Shown: positions 26,249 to 36,091, counted from the stretch's first letter. The stretch: 64,000 nt of DNA from Paenibacillus nuruki (GCF_001721045.1 NZ_MDER01000051.1:1-64000), one strand, 5' to 3'. A program made the numbers and translations. The notes: generated by a model from the sequence alone, not told the origin.

Positions 26249-26410
26249 TAGAGTTACAGCGCTCCGGGTGCGATATTGTTCTTGCCGTCGCTTGTTGTAA
26301 ATGAATACCTTGATCAACCGCTTTGCGGTAGGTATCCATTTACAAAGGCGAGCGCTTCGCTCTTTCAGAACAATATCGCTCCCTGCGCTCAGTGGAAGTT
26401 TGTAACTCTA
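26249..26410. repeat. Palindromic structured element A
   Basis: Nested stems: TAGAGTTACA/TGTAACTCTA (26249-26258, 26401-26410), CGATATTGTTCT/AGAACAATATCG (26271-26282, 26367-26378) and a 16-bp stem with one mismatch (26295-26310, 26330-26345). Between the stems lie linkers at 26279-26295 and 26344-26370, which match element B at 14/17 and 26/27 positions although the stem sequences differ. It starts 24 bp after the AraC stop. Confidence 0.8.
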
Positions 26411-26545
26411 GTGTTAGATATATTGCATCTTTTTAAGATAAAACTGAATTATATTCATTATCTTTAGCAAAAAAATCTGCTGATCTACTATAACTATAAT
26501 AAATAAGTGTTTCTTGTTTGGATGTAGACACTGATTTAGCGAAGG

Positions 26546-26696
26546 AAAAGGAATTATCCGTAAGAAGCGTAGCGTTAGCCTTACAAGTTTTCGCAAGAAA
26601 ACTACATCGTAAGCATACACTAAGAATGGATATTTACTGCGATAGCAGTTGTTCAAAATATCCATTCTTAACAGCGATCGAGAGGATAATCCTTTT
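26546..26696. repeat. Palindromic structured element D, related and inverted
   Basis: Stem 1: AAAAGGAATTATCC (26546-26559) with GGATAATCCTTTT (26684-26696). Stem 2: AGAATGGATATTT (26623-26635) with AAATATCCATTCT (26656-26668). An extra hairpin GTTTTC/GAAAAC lies near 26587-26602. Linkers at 26559-26584 and 26671-26684 resemble the reverse complement of the element A/B linkers. It lies in the convergent gap before the glgP stop. Confidence 0.65.
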
Positions 26697-26835
26697 ACGT
26701 AGCGTTGTCCCTTCACCGCATAAAAGAAAAAGGAAACCCTCTCCACTATTATAATCATCCGTAGACAATCACAATACCAAGAAAGATTCCCTTCATTCAC
26801 TAACTATATTCAGCTCATTCAATCCATATGCAATA

Positions 26836-29280
26836 TTAAGGGCGATCCACAGGTTTGATTTTCCAAATTTCTGACGCGTACTGCCCGATCGTCAGATCAC
26901 TAGAGAATTTACCGGAATGCCCGATATTGTGAATAGATTTTTTCAGCCATTCTTTACGATTACGATAAGCGAGATCAATCTGAACATGAGCTTCTGTATA
27001 GGCGGAGAAATCTTTCAATACGAAATACTCATCGTTCATATCCAGAATTGAACGGTACAAAATATCAAATTCATTGTTATGATTAGTGAATGGTCCACGT
27101 TCAATCAGTTGGTTCATGACTTCTTGAATACGTGAATCGCTGTTATAGATATCACGAGCATTGTAACCACCATGCTGGTAATAATCCATCACTTGATTTG
27201 CATGTAAGCCGAAAATAAACATGTTATTGTCGCCTAACATCTCATGCATTTCCACGTTAGCACCATCCAATGTACCCACGGTTAGAGCACCATTCATCAT
27301 AAATTTCATATTCCCTGTACCGGATGCTTCTTTACTGGCTGTCGAGATTTGCTCACTGACATCAGCCGCCGGAATAATCTTCTCTGCTAAAGACACTGAA
27401 TAATTCTCTAAGAAAAAGACATTCAGTTTGTCTTTCACATCTGGATCATTATTCACAACGTTAGCTACACTATTAATCAGCTTGATCGTACTTTTCGCTA
27501 AATAATAACTTGGCGCTGCTTTGGCTCCAAAGATAAACGTACGTGGAACCATATCCAGTGATGGCATAGCTTTGATCTGATGGTACAGGTGAATAATATG
27601 AAGAATATTCAAGAACTGCCGCTTGTAAGCATGCAGGCGTTTAACCTGTACATCAAAGATCGAGTCGGTATTTACTTTAACATCGTATTTTTGCTCAATA
27701 TACGACGCTAACTTTTGCTTATTATTCAGCTTGATCTGAGCTGTCCGTTCTTGGAAGCTAGCATCTTCGCTATATTTCAAAATGCCAACCATTTCTTGTG
27801 GATGCGTGATCCAGCGTGTACCGATCGATTCACTAACCAACTGAGACAATTCAGGGTTAGCATGCATCAACCAACGACGATGCGTAATCCCATTTGTTTT
27901 GTTATTGAACCGATCTGGATATAGCTCGTAGAAATTTTTCATTTCGCGTTGCTTCAGAATATCGGTATGCAATGCAGCTACACCATTGATACTATGACTA
28001 CCTGCAATCGCCAAATGTGCCATTTTCACTTGATCGTCAAAAACAATCGCCATATGCGCTACACGATCAGGATCATTTGGATATTTATCCATCAACATTC
28101 CGCAAAAACGAGTATTGATCTCTTCAATAATCATATACACACGTGGCAATAGTTCACGTACCATATGAGTCGGCCATTTTTCTAAAGCTTCACTCAAAAT
28201 TGTATGGTTTGTATAGGAGACCGTCTTCGTTACAATTTCCCATGCAGTATCCCATCCATAGCCTTTTTCATCTAATAAAATACGCATGAGTTCAGGAATA
28301 ACCAGTGTTGGATGCGTATCATTAATATGAATCGCTATTTTTTTCGGCAATTCTTCATAACTAAGCCCTAATTTGTCATAGGTACGCAGAATACTTTGAA
28401 GACCAGCAGAGCAAAGGAAATATTGTTGCTTCAAGCGAAGCAGTCGTCCTTCATATTGAGAATCATCAGGATACAAGAACTCGGAGATCGATTCAACCGA
28501 ACGATTGTAATCCAGATAGCTGTAATAGTTGCCTCCTGAAGAAGAACTACGACTTGCCATCTCACGCATTGGTTCTGCGCTCCACAGACGAAGAGTATTC
28601 ATGTGGGAAGATTCTTTATTACCTTTGTATCCGATCACCGGAACATCATAAGGAATCGCCCAGACACCCTCATAATCATGAAGAGAGAATTCAAGTTCGC
28701 CATCTTTTTCATGAACTTGAACATTACCACCAAAGCGAACTTCTACTTTACGGTCGTCACGACGGACTTCCCATTCGTTCCCTTTTTGTAGCCAGTTATC
28801 TGGTAATTCAACTTGATTACCATCCACTATTTTTTGCTCAAATAAACCGTACTTATAACGAATACCACAGCCATGCCCTGCATATCCAAGGGAAGCTAGT
28901 GAATCCATAAAGCAAGCAGCAAGGCGGCCAAGACCGCCATTACCTAGACCTGCATCTGCTTCTTGTTCTTCTATTTCAGAAAGAGAAACCCCTAAGTCTT
29001 CCAGACCTTCTTGTACAATTTCAAGGACACCCATATTGAGTAGGTTATTACCAAGTAGACGTCCTATCAGAAATTCAAGTGATAGATAATAGACTTGCTT
29101 TTCTTCATTATCTTTAAATTCGCGGTTCGTTGCTGCCCATTCTTTTCCCGCTGATTCACGGATCATGCGACTTAGAATCGTATATACATCTTCACTTGAT
29201 ACTTCTTCTAACGTTTTTCCTAATTTGGACACTACATTATCCTGAAATATACTTTTGAATGACTCTTTGCTTGTAAACAA
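26836..29280 (-). CDS. glgP: Glycogen phosphorylase
   Basis: An 814-residue GT35 enzyme. It shows 'ADAGLGNGGLGRLAACFMDS' (about 105-125) in the N-terminal part and the pyridoxal-phosphate Lys in 'GTGNMKFMMNGALT' toward the end. It releases glucose-1-phosphate from glycogen using phosphate, in the cytoplasm. The start is a TTG at 29280 with GAGGAGG 9 bp upstream. It is the last gene of glgC-glgD-glgP, with a 37-bp gap from glgD. glgA and glgB are not in this cluster. Confidence 0.95.
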   Translation of the reverse strand: MFTSKESFKSIFQDNVVSKLGKTLEEVSSEDVYTILSRMIRESAGKEWAATNREFKDNEEKQVYYLSLEFLIGRLLGNNLLNMGVLEIVQEGLEDLGVSLSEIEEQEADAGLGNGGLGRLAACFMDSLASLGYAGHGCGIRYKYGLFEQKIVDGNQVELPDNWLQKGNEWEVRRDDRKVEVRFGGNVQVHEKDGELEFSLHDYEGVWAIPYDVPVIGYKGNKESSHMNTLRLWSAEPMREMASRSSSSGGNYYSYLDYNRSVESISEFLYPDDSQYEGRLLRLKQQYFLCSAGLQSILRTYDKLGLSYEELPKKIAIHINDTHPTLVIPELMRILLDEKGYGWDTAWEIVTKTVSYTNHTILSEALEKWPTHMVRELLPRVYMIIEEINTRFCGMLMDKYPNDPDRVAHMAIVFDDQVKMAHLAIAGSHSINGVAALHTDILKQREMKNFYELYPDRFNNKTNGITHRRWLMHANPELSQLVSESIGTRWITHPQEMVGILKYSEDASFQERTAQIKLNNKQKLASYIEQKYDVKVNTDSIFDVQVKRLHAYKRQFLNILHIIHLYHQIKAMPSLDMVPRTFIFGAKAAPSYYLAKSTIKLINSVANVVNNDPDVKDKLNVFFLENYSVSLAEKIIPAADVSEQISTASKEASGTGNMKFMMNGALTVGTLDGANVEMHEMLGDNNMFIFGLHANQVMDYYQHGGYNARDIYNSDSRIQEVMNQLIERGPFTNHNNEFDILYRSILDMNDEYFVLKDFSAYTEAHVQIDLAYRNRKEWLKKSIHNIGHSGKFSSDLTIGQYASEIWKIKPVDRP

Positions 29281-29317
29281 CAGGGCGTTCCTCCTCTATT
29301 CTATTTCTATTCTGTAT

Positions 29318-30427
29318 TTAGACGGAAGTGCTCTTCGCTGTAACGTATGGTTTTATCACATCACCAATCAATGTGCGATCACCTGAAATGCGAACATCTT
29401 TATCCAAGATAACATTTTCCAGAACAGCGCCTGCTTCGATTGTACATTTTTGCAAAATAACCGAATTGACAACACGTGCGCCTTTTTCCACTTTAACTCC
29501 ACGGAACAGAATACTATTTTCAACTTCTCCACCAATAATACATCCATTTGCCAAAAGCGAATTGGTCACTTTAGCGCTTTCTAGATACTTGGTTGGTGCT
29601 TCGTATTTAATTTTGGTCTGTACTGGTTTTTCATGGAACAACTTCATATAGTTATCCGGGTTCAATAAAGCCAGACTGTTTTTGTAATAACTTTCCACTG
29701 AATTGATGACTGCATTGTAGCCTGTATATTCATAAGCTGCAATTTTCAGACCATTCGGATTGTGCTGAATCACATCACGGAAGAAATAGCTTTTGCCATG
29801 AGCGATAGAGTAACGAACTTGATCCAAATACAATTCTTTATCCATAATAAAGATTTCTAGATAAACATTGCTGTGATCACGTTCATGGTGAAAACCGGAC
29901 ACATATCCATTCTCATCTACTTCTACACGACGACATGGGCCATGCTCTGGTTCCAATTCAGCTATTTTTTTGTAAACAACAGTGACATCAGCACCTTTTT
30001 CTTTGTGATACTTGTAGACTTCATTGAAATCTACTTTGTTCACATGCTGTGTTCCACTGTTCACTACGATATCACCAGAACTGCGATGGAAATAGTCCAT
30101 ATTATTATGAATATGTTGCAGATCCCCAAGTGAAGTGTCGGTTGGATCATGCCAATCCGGTGGCAAAATAAAGAGTCCGCCCCGTTTACGATCCAAGTCC
30201 CACGGTCTACCTTCGCCTAGATGATCCATCAATGAACGATATTTACGACGAACAAATAATGCGATATCTTCCATACCTGCATACATCATATTTGATAAAG
30301 CAAAATCGATCAGACGATAGCGTCCACCAAATGGAACGGCTGCACCGCAACGGAAATATGTTAATTCATTTAATTGGTCTAATTCATGATCCAGGTTGAT
30401 AACTCCTACGAAGCCCTTCATTCCCAT
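29318..30427 (-). CDS. glgD: Glucose-1-phosphate adenylyltransferase subunit GlgD
   Basis: About 369 residues, a nucleotidyltransferase-like N-domain with a left-handed beta-helix C-domain. It begins 'MGMKGFVGVINL' and lacks the GGGxGTRL-type nucleotide loop present in GlgC, as expected for the non-catalytic or regulatory GlgD subunit. It forms ADP-glucose pyrophosphorylase with GlgC. The start at 30427 has AGAGGA 6 bp upstream. It sits 11 bp after glgC. Confidence 0.92.
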   Translation of the reverse strand: MGMKGFVGVINLDHELDQLNELTYFRCGAAVPFGGRYRLIDFALSNMMYAGMEDIALFVRRKYRSLMDHLGEGRPWDLDRKRGGLFILPPDWHDPTDTSLGDLQHIHNNMDYFHRSSGDIVVNSGTQHVNKVDFNEVYKYHKEKGADVTVVYKKIAELEPEHGPCRRVEVDENGYVSGFHHERDHSNVYLEIFIMDKELYLDQVRYSIAHGKSYFFRDVIQHNPNGLKIAAYEYTGYNAVINSVESYYKNSLALLNPDNYMKLFHEKPVQTKIKYEAPTKYLESAKVTNSLLANGCIIGGEVENSILFRGVKVEKGARVVNSVILQKCTIEAGAVLENVILDKDVRISGDRTLIGDVIKPYVTAKSTSV

Positions 30428-30441
30428 CACCGTCCTCTATA

Positions 30442-31575
30442 TTATAATGACTCATTCGTTATTAGTAAGATTTCGCTCTCATCTTCACGATCCACACCGA
30501 TTTGTGTGCCATCTGGTAATACCATACCATCATCAATAATCGCGCGGTGAATACGGACATTTTTACCTATTTTAACATTAGGCATAATAACAGAATCAGT
30601 AATCATACTACCTTCGCCGACTTCCACGCCAAAGAATAGAACTGAATGATTAATTTCACCATGTACAATACAACCTTCGTTAATAATGCTATCACTGACT
30701 TTAGCTTCAGGTGCAATGTATTGAGCAGGCTGATTCGGGCTACGTGTGAAAATACGCCAGTTTGGATCATTCAAATCCAATTCCGGATGTTCGGATAACA
30801 TGTCCATATTGGATTCCCATAGACTTTGGATTGTACCGACATCTCTCCAATAGCCTTCGAATGGATAAGCGTACAATGTTTTATCATCATCTAACAGTAA
30901 AGGAATAATATCTTTACCGAAGTCATAAGAAGATGTTGGATTCGTCTCATCTTGAATTAGATAAGATTTAAGCACATCCCATTTGAACAAGTAAATTCCC
31001 ATAGAAGCAAGTGTACTTTTTGGATGTTCTGGTTTTTCGTCAAACTCGTAAATTTTAAGATCATCATCTGTATTCAGCATACCAAAACGGCTTGCTTCTT
31101 CCAGCGTGACATTGACTACAGAGATGGTGCAATCTGCGTCTTTTTCTTTATGGTAATCCAGCATTTTGCCATAATCCATTTTGTAGATATGGTCACCGGA
31201 TAAAATAAGAACGTGTTCAGGATCGAATCTTTCCACGAAATTAAGGTTGCGATAGATCGCATCTGCTGTTCCTTGATACCAGCTACTACCTTCTTCGCGT
31301 TCATGTGGCGGTAATACAAAGACTCCACCATTTTTGCGATCCATATCCCAATCGTTACCAACACCTATGTATGCATGAAGGACCATGGGTTCATATTGTG
31401 TCAATACACCTACTGTATCAATACGTGAATTGGCGCAATTACTAAGAGGAAAATCGATAATACGATAAGTACCACCAAAATATACGGCTGGCTTTGCCAG
31501 GAATCTTGTTAGACCTTTGAGTCTTTTGCCTTGACCTCCGGCAAGCAACATTGCTACTACTTCTTTCTTACTCAT
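30442..31575 (-). CDS. glgC: Glucose-1-phosphate adenylyltransferase GlgC
   Basis: A 377-residue catalytic subunit. The N-domain has '[11 protein letters not shown]' (nucleotide loop), '[15 protein letters not shown]', '[11 protein letters not shown]' and 'EKPEHPKS'. The C-terminal hexapeptide-repeat helix is the usual regulatory part. It makes ADP-glucose for glycogen synthesis from ATP and glucose-1-phosphate. It is the first gene of the glg operon. Confidence 0.95.
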   Translation of the reverse strand: MSKKEVVAMLLAGGQGKRLKGLTRFLAKPAVYFGGTYRIIDFPLSNCANSRIDTVGVLTQYEPMVLHAYIGVGNDWDMDRKNGGVFVLPPHEREEGSSWYQGTADAIYRNLNFVERFDPEHVLILSGDHIYKMDYGKMLDYHKEKDADCTISVVNVTLEEASRFGMLNTDDDLKIYEFDEKPEHPKSTLASMGIYLFKWDVLKSYLIQDETNPTSSYDFGKDIIPLLLDDDKTLYAYPFEGYWRDVGTIQSLWESNMDMLSEHPELDLNDPNWRIFTRSPNQPAQYIAPEAKVSDSIINEGCIVHGEINHSVLFFGVEVGEGSMITDSVIMPNVKIGKNVRIHRAIIDDGMVLPDGTQIGVDREDESEILLITNESL

Positions 31576-31712
31576 GGAAAAGCCCCCTTCATGTGATTAT
31601 CATATAATTTGCAGAGACATGTAACGCTAAGAATCAATGAATCATTTAACGATACCCTTGTATTCCAAAAAAGAAGGAGACCGCCTATTAAGGCATGTTG
31701 CACCTATAGATA

Positions 31713-32270
31713 CTACAGATTTTCCTTAAAAACAATGCCAGCTATGTTCTGCGCACGGCACGCTTCTACAAATTCAGAAGAAGCTACTATTAGACTGATA
31801 TCTTCGTTCGAACGAACGAGTCCATGACCTCGAAGCCCATCCGGTTGAAAAGCCACCGAAATGTAATGTACTGGACTTCCATGAATACCCGGAAGTAGTG
31901 GAATATGTACAGATTCTTCGGGATCAAGACAATTGATAACGGTCAAAATATTGAGCACCTGAAATCCATTCAGCGGTGTTCCGTTCACAGTGACTTCTGC
32001 ATCTACCAATTGCACATCTTTATCTGCATATTGTCGAATCACATTAGCTAGCCTGGGTCCGACCAAATCTGGACCGTCACTCATAAACCAATCAAAATGC
32101 ATTAAGTGATTAAGATCGATATCTCCTTGCAAATGGAACTTTGGCGTCTTCGCCCAATCTCGTTGAGGTGTGCCTTTTTTGAAACTCAAATGATCCGGCG
32201 AATCATTGAAATTGTACTTAAACCAATAACGATCCGGGTATACATTCGCTGGTGATAGGATATAGCACAT
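31713..32270 (-). CDS. Imm11/DUF1629-like orphan protein
   Basis: About 185 residues, cytoplasmic, no signal peptide. The central part 'FMSDGPDLVGPRLANVI' and 'GFQVLNILTVINCLDPEES' resembles the Imm11 (DUF1629) family, often found as immunity proteins beside polymorphic toxins. No toxin gene is adjacent, so it is an orphan or has another role. I use the ATG at 32270 with AAGGAAG 8 bp upstream; the upstream codons are not supported. The assignment rests on pattern memory and is tentative. Confidence 0.6.
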   Translation of the reverse strand: MCYILSPANVYPDRYWFKYNFNDSPDHLSFKKGTPQRDWAKTPKFHLQGDIDLNHLMHFDWFMSDGPDLVGPRLANVIRQYADKDVQLVDAEVTVNGTPLNGFQVLNILTVINCLDPEESVHIPLLPGIHGSPVHYISVAFQPDGLRGHGLVRSNEDISLIVASSEFVEACRAQNIAGIVFKENL

Positions 32271-32579
32271 ACATATCTCTTCCTTTCGGGATCGGCAGAC
32301 CATTCCATACTATAAATGAATGATAGATTTACCTCATTACTTGATTATAGTATCTATTTCTACACATAGGGTAATTCTCCCTGCTTACTGTTCATATTAC
32401 CTTACCCTTTTACACGTTGTATGTGAAAATCCTTCGTCTGCCAATCTCCCGGCAAAATATATATACCCGAAAATGTGCATTTCGCCACTTTTAAGTGATT
32501 ACGATTTTGTTACAAGCTGGCTTATTGCTATTTTATACCAGTTATAACACAATTGGATACTAGCAATTCTATTCTGCTG
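32271..32579. other. Gene-free interval, no clear structure
   Basis: About 310 bp between the Imm11-like gene and the acuC stop. It is AT-rich. I see no convincing open frame, hairpin or known operator, and it presumably holds the promoter of the Imm11-like gene. Confidence 0.4.
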
Positions 32580-33758
32580 TTATTTTAAATAAGTAGCCGC
32601 TATTTCACAGATTTTGCGATTGGATAAAGTAATCTCATCTCGCCTTGGAATAGGTTCCCAGCGTGTGACATCATCTAACCATGTACGTGGTAAATCGACA
32701 GGGCTTTCTACTTGCCAGCGTTCTAGCCAGACCTCAGGTAGTGATAGTAATGGCTCTTGATCAATCTGTTGAAGTAGTGGATGGTTGCTCATTTCAAGCC
32801 ATAACAATGACCACGCTCTAGGCACCACACGCCAGATATCATATCCTCCACCACCAAGGGCTACCCACCGTCCTTCGCACCATTGATGAGCGGCTTCGTG
32901 GATCATACGAGGCATCTCCCGATAGATCTGCATCGAACAATGCAAATGAGACAAAGGATCAAGTGCATGAGCATCGCATCCATGCTGACTAATAATGAGA
33001 TCAGGACGAGCACGTTCTAACACTTGATGCAGTGTTGTCTCAAAACATTCTAACCACGAATCATCTTCTGTATACGGTTCAAGGGGTAGATTGACTGTAA
33101 ATCCAAACCCTTCACCTGCACCTCGTTCTTCAACTCTTCCTGTTCCCGGAAATAAATACTTACCAGTCTCATGAATCGAGTACGTGAATACATCAGGATC
33201 GGTATAAAAGCACATCTCTACTCCATCCCCATGATGCACATCGGTATCAATATAGAGGACTCTAGCTCCATAAGCTTCTCGTACATGAGCTATAGCAAGT
33301 GCCGCATCATTATAAATACAGAAGCCTGCCCCTTTCTGTGGCATCGCATGGTGCAGTCCACCGCCCAAATGAAGCGCATGTGTCGTCTGACCCTCCATCA
33401 CCATCTGCGCCGCAGTTACCGAGCCAGCAGCAATCGACAGCGCACTCTGATGCATACCTGCAAAGTAAGGAGTATCGCCTTGATGAAGACCATATTGCGC
33501 AGCATGATCCATCGCTTTTGTGGCAGGATGTTCTACACTTAGTTGCTTTACAACATCGATATATTCAGGAATATGAACTTGTTGTAACAAATGATGATCA
33601 GGCAGTTCAGTCGGCACAAAGATTTGGTCTATAGACAAAGCATCCACTTGTTGCAACAGATCACGAGTCAACGTTAATCTACGCTGATCAAATGGATGAT
33701 TCTGATGAAAAACATATTTTAGACTATCAGGGTGATACATATATGCTGCTTTGTCCAT
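32580..33758 (-). CDS. acuC: Acetoin utilization deacetylase AcuC
   Basis: A 392-residue class I histone-deacetylase-like enzyme. The zinc site and catalytic signature are 'DTDVHHGDGVEMCFY' (about 170-185), with 'GAGFCIYNDAALAI' before it and 'GGGGYDIWRVVPRAW' after it. AcuC removes the acetyl group that AcuA puts on acetyl-CoA synthetase, reactivating it. It lies 29 bp after acuA on the same strand. acuB, which separates the two genes in Bacillus subtilis, is missing here. Confidence 0.92.
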   Translation of the reverse strand: MDKAAYMYHPDSLKYVFHQNHPFDQRRLTLTRDLLQQVDALSIDQIFVPTELPDHHLLQQVHIPEYIDVVKQLSVEHPATKAMDHAAQYGLHQGDTPYFAGMHQSALSIAAGSVTAAQMVMEGQTTHALHLGGGLHHAMPQKGAGFCIYNDAALAIAHVREAYGARVLYIDTDVHHGDGVEMCFYTDPDVFTYSIHETGKYLFPGTGRVEERGAGEGFGFTVNLPLEPYTEDDSWLECFETTLHQVLERARPDLIISQHGCDAHALDPLSHLHCSMQIYREMPRMIHEAAHQWCEGRWVALGGGGYDIWRVVPRAWSLLWLEMSNHPLLQQIDQEPLLSLPEVWLERWQVESPVDLPRTWLDDVTRWEPIPRRDEITLSNRKICEIAATYLK

Positions 33759-33787
33759 CTATCGATTCTCCTTTCTATCGCTCCTAA

Positions 33788-34420
33788 TTAGTACATAAAT
33801 CGCTGACGGAATCGCAAGCGATCAAATGCTTCTACAGAAGATTGCGGCACATATTTACCTACACGTACCATAAGACAATTGGCAGGATGAGAACATATTT
33901 CAGGATCATCTGTCGCGAACCAGACCATATCTACATTTTTCATTAACTGCTCCATCATTTTGCGATAATCCCAGACGCTAAGCCCTGTACTTTCAAGATC
34001 CCAATGCCAATAGTATTCTGTAGTGAATACAATCATATGATCCAATTGCTCTTCTCGAAAAGAAAGCTGAATCAATTTCTTAGCAATGTCTAGTCCGCGA
34101 TAGTCATTAGCTACTTCAACTGCACCCAGCTCGATCAAATCTTCCATATTTCCTTCAGACCATCGTTCATATTCATCGGCATAATGAAAAGTAACATAGC
34201 CGACGATCATATCACCGTCACACGCCATAATAATACGTCCTTCATCCAATGCCGCAATTTCAATCAATGCTTCCCACTGTTCAGGTGGACGACGAAAAGC
34301 ATCAAGTTGAGGATGCATCTGCTTGGTACGAATATGTTCTGGAGAGACGGGCCCTTCTAATATCAATGTACACCGAGGAGACACCAGTGTTTCCGTTTGT
34401 GGGATTTTCAAATGCTCCAT
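33788..34420 (-). CDS. acuA: Acetyltransferase AcuA (acetyl-CoA synthetase modifier)
   Basis: A 210-residue GNAT, the same length as Bacillus AcuA. The GNAT core has 'IEIAALDEGRIIMACDGDMIVGYVTF' and 'VANDYRGLDIAKKLI' (cofactor loop). It acetylates the catalytic Lys of AcsA to switch it off when acetyl-CoA is plentiful. It is transcribed away from acsA, with an acyltransferase gene between them. Confidence 0.9.
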   Translation of the reverse strand: MEHLKIPQTETLVSPRCTLILEGPVSPEHIRTKQMHPQLDAFRRPPEQWEALIEIAALDEGRIIMACDGDMIVGYVTFHYADEYERWSEGNMEDLIELGAVEVANDYRGLDIAKKLIQLSFREEQLDHMIVFTTEYYWHWDLESTGLSVWDYRKMMEQLMKNVDMVWFATDDPEICSHPANCLMVRVGKYVPQSSVEAFDRLRFRQRFMY

Positions 34421-34543
34421 ACTGAGATTCCTTTCTGTATTAGAGTATTGAATAGGTTGTGTTTTATAGTATATTTTTTTGATAACGCTTTCTTTGTAGT
34501 TTTGATTATACCGACTTTTGCAGTAAATGTATGTGTCGTTCTA

Positions 34544-34578
34544 CAAAGAAAGACCTTCTTAGTCATTAAGAAGGTCTG
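34544..34578 (-). terminator. Terminator after the membrane acyltransferase gene
   Basis: AGACCTTCTTA (34551-34561) pairs with TAAGAAGGTCT (34567-34577), followed by TTTCTTT on the minus strand. Confidence 0.8.
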
Positions 34579-34600
34579 CTCTATATCTATATTGAATATA

Positions 34601-35704
34601 TTATGATTTAATTTCTGTAGCCAACTTGCGATTGGATAGTGTTGTAGCTGACTTCGGCACATTCACTCGACCTACAATATATTTACCTATTTTCATACGA
34701 TTCAATATATTAATCGTTAGATACGAGCAAGCGATCCCTCCGATAAATAATAAAGGAATCTCCAAATATCCTAGTGACCAATGAAAAGATTCCACAGCGA
34801 GATCCATCATTTGTAGATAGAACCAATGTAACAAGTAAATGCCGAATGAATACTGACTAATCGCAGATAAGATAGGTGGCATTTTTTTTACATGACGGAA
34901 CGCTAAAAAGAGTACAAAAATCAATAATACTGTGAATAAGATCATGTCCATTCGTTTTGAGCCAAATCCAAAACTAGAATATACATTATTGTACAGAATC
35001 AACGCAATCGATACAGGTAATGCGGCATAGATCCATACTTTGTATTTTACAATATACTGCATAAAAGTCTGATAATTTTTACCGCAATAATAAGCAAGTG
35101 CAAAGTAAAATACCCAACCTGTAAATGGCATCCAGTATCCTCGATCCCAAATATAGGAAATATACTGATTATTGCTAGGCGGTTCTACCAGATTAAAGAA
35201 AGCCAAATACCCTACATTCACTACTAGCGATATCATAAGTACCCATTTCGCTGAAAAGCGGTCTATATATTTGTTAAACAGTTGATGTAGAATATAAAAC
35301 TGGAAAATAACCAATACAAACCATCCGTGATAAGCTCCCAGTAAATTAAATACAACTAGCTTGGGAATTGACCATCCATTTAGAATACCCGACATGATCG
35401 CATAAAAGACAGCCATACAAGCAAATGGAATCAATAGAAATTTAATTCGTTTACTATAGAACTGCTTAGGCAAATGATTGGGATACGAATAAGCTAAGAC
35501 TAATGCGGATATAAAGACAAATGTAGATGTCCCAAACGAAAGCAGTCCAGCCAGAGTCCACAGTCCAAATTGAATTGCACCTTCTGTGCTTTCACCTGTA
35601 GTGAATTTGATCGAATGTAATAATACAACACTCATACAAGCGATAGCTCGGATCATGCCTACCTCGCCAATCGTTTGCCTGGGAGAAATGGTACTTTGTT
35701 TCAT
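34601..35704 (-). CDS. Acyltransferase-3 family membrane protein
   Basis: A 367-residue protein with about 10 membrane helices. It starts with 'IRAIACMSVVLLHS', the conserved first helix with the catalytic-type His of the acyltransferase-3 family (OatA, IcaC and similar). It likely moves acetyl or succinyl groups onto an extracellular sugar polymer or lipid. The target is unknown. AAGGAGG lies 11 bp upstream. It sits between acuA and acsA, an unusual place, and has its own terminator. Confidence 0.85.
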   Translation of the reverse strand: MKQSTISPRQTIGEVGMIRAIACMSVVLLHSIKFTTGESTEGAIQFGLWTLAGLLSFGTSTFVFISALVLAYSYPNHLPKQFYSKRIKFLLIPFACMAVFYAIMSGILNGWSIPKLVVFNLLGAYHGWFVLVIFQFYILHQLFNKYIDRFSAKWVLMISLVVNVGYLAFFNLVEPPSNNQYISYIWDRGYWMPFTGWVFYFALAYYCGKNYQTFMQYIVKYKVWIYAALPVSIALILYNNVYSSFGFGSKRMDMILFTVLLIFVLFLAFRHVKKMPPILSAISQYSFGIYLLHWFYLQMMDLAVESFHWSLGYLEIPLLFIGGIACSYLTINILNRMKIGKYIVGRVNVPKSATTLSNRKLATEIKS

Positions 35705-36077
35705 TACGTGACAAACCTCCTTTTAAGTTAAAAAGTATAATTAATGCTTAAGATTTCTAGGTACACATCTCTCCTTTTGATCTGCTTGACTATTAGGGTA
35801 GACATCGAATACTGGTTCTAAAAGAACTCAATCACTAGCATAATTATTCGTTTTGAATTATTATGTTCGTCTAAAATAGTTAAGTTATTCAATACGAATC
35901 ATTTTCATTCGTTATATATTACTACAAAGTTGTAATCTTTTGTAGTCAAAATGTAAATTTATGATTTTTTTCATGATTATGATGTAAAAGTGATTTGTAA
36001 AGAAAAGGATATTTCGCTATGCTATACTACAGGAAAATATAAAATTGAACAATTTGTGAAATCGTAGTATTGTTTTT
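35705..36077. other. Divergent promoter region between acyltransferase gene and acsA
   Basis: AT-rich, no open frame of note. It holds an inverted repeat ACGAAT/ATTCGT (35894-35912) of unknown meaning and a TATACT (36023-36028) that could be the acsA -10 element. Confidence 0.35.
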
Positions 36078-36091
36078 TGTAAGCGCTATAT
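36078..36091 (+). promoter_or_regulatory. cre-like site upstream of acsA
   Basis: TGTAAGCGCTATAT keeps the TGTAAGCG half of the CcpA consensus. It lies 49 bp before the start, in keeping with known CcpA repression of acsA in Bacillus. Confidence 0.55.

Noticed and set aside
26518-26754. 78-codon plus-strand frame in the 26.5-kb gap
   Set aside because: It is made almost wholly of the arms of palindromic element D, has no ribosome binding site, and its composition is not protein-like.
26414-26800. 128-codon minus-strand frame over the same region
   Set aside because: It also runs through the inverted repeats, with no ribosome binding site or recognisable domain.
34397-34662. Overlapping short frames on both strands near the acuA start
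   Set aside because: They span the acuA leader and a terminator hairpin and lack ribosome binding sites.
35894-35912. Inverted repeat ACGAAT/ATTCGT upstream of acsA, considered as a Fur box
   Set aside because: Only about 10 of 14 defined Fur positions match in the best register; the repeat may be an operator, but I cannot name the regulator.
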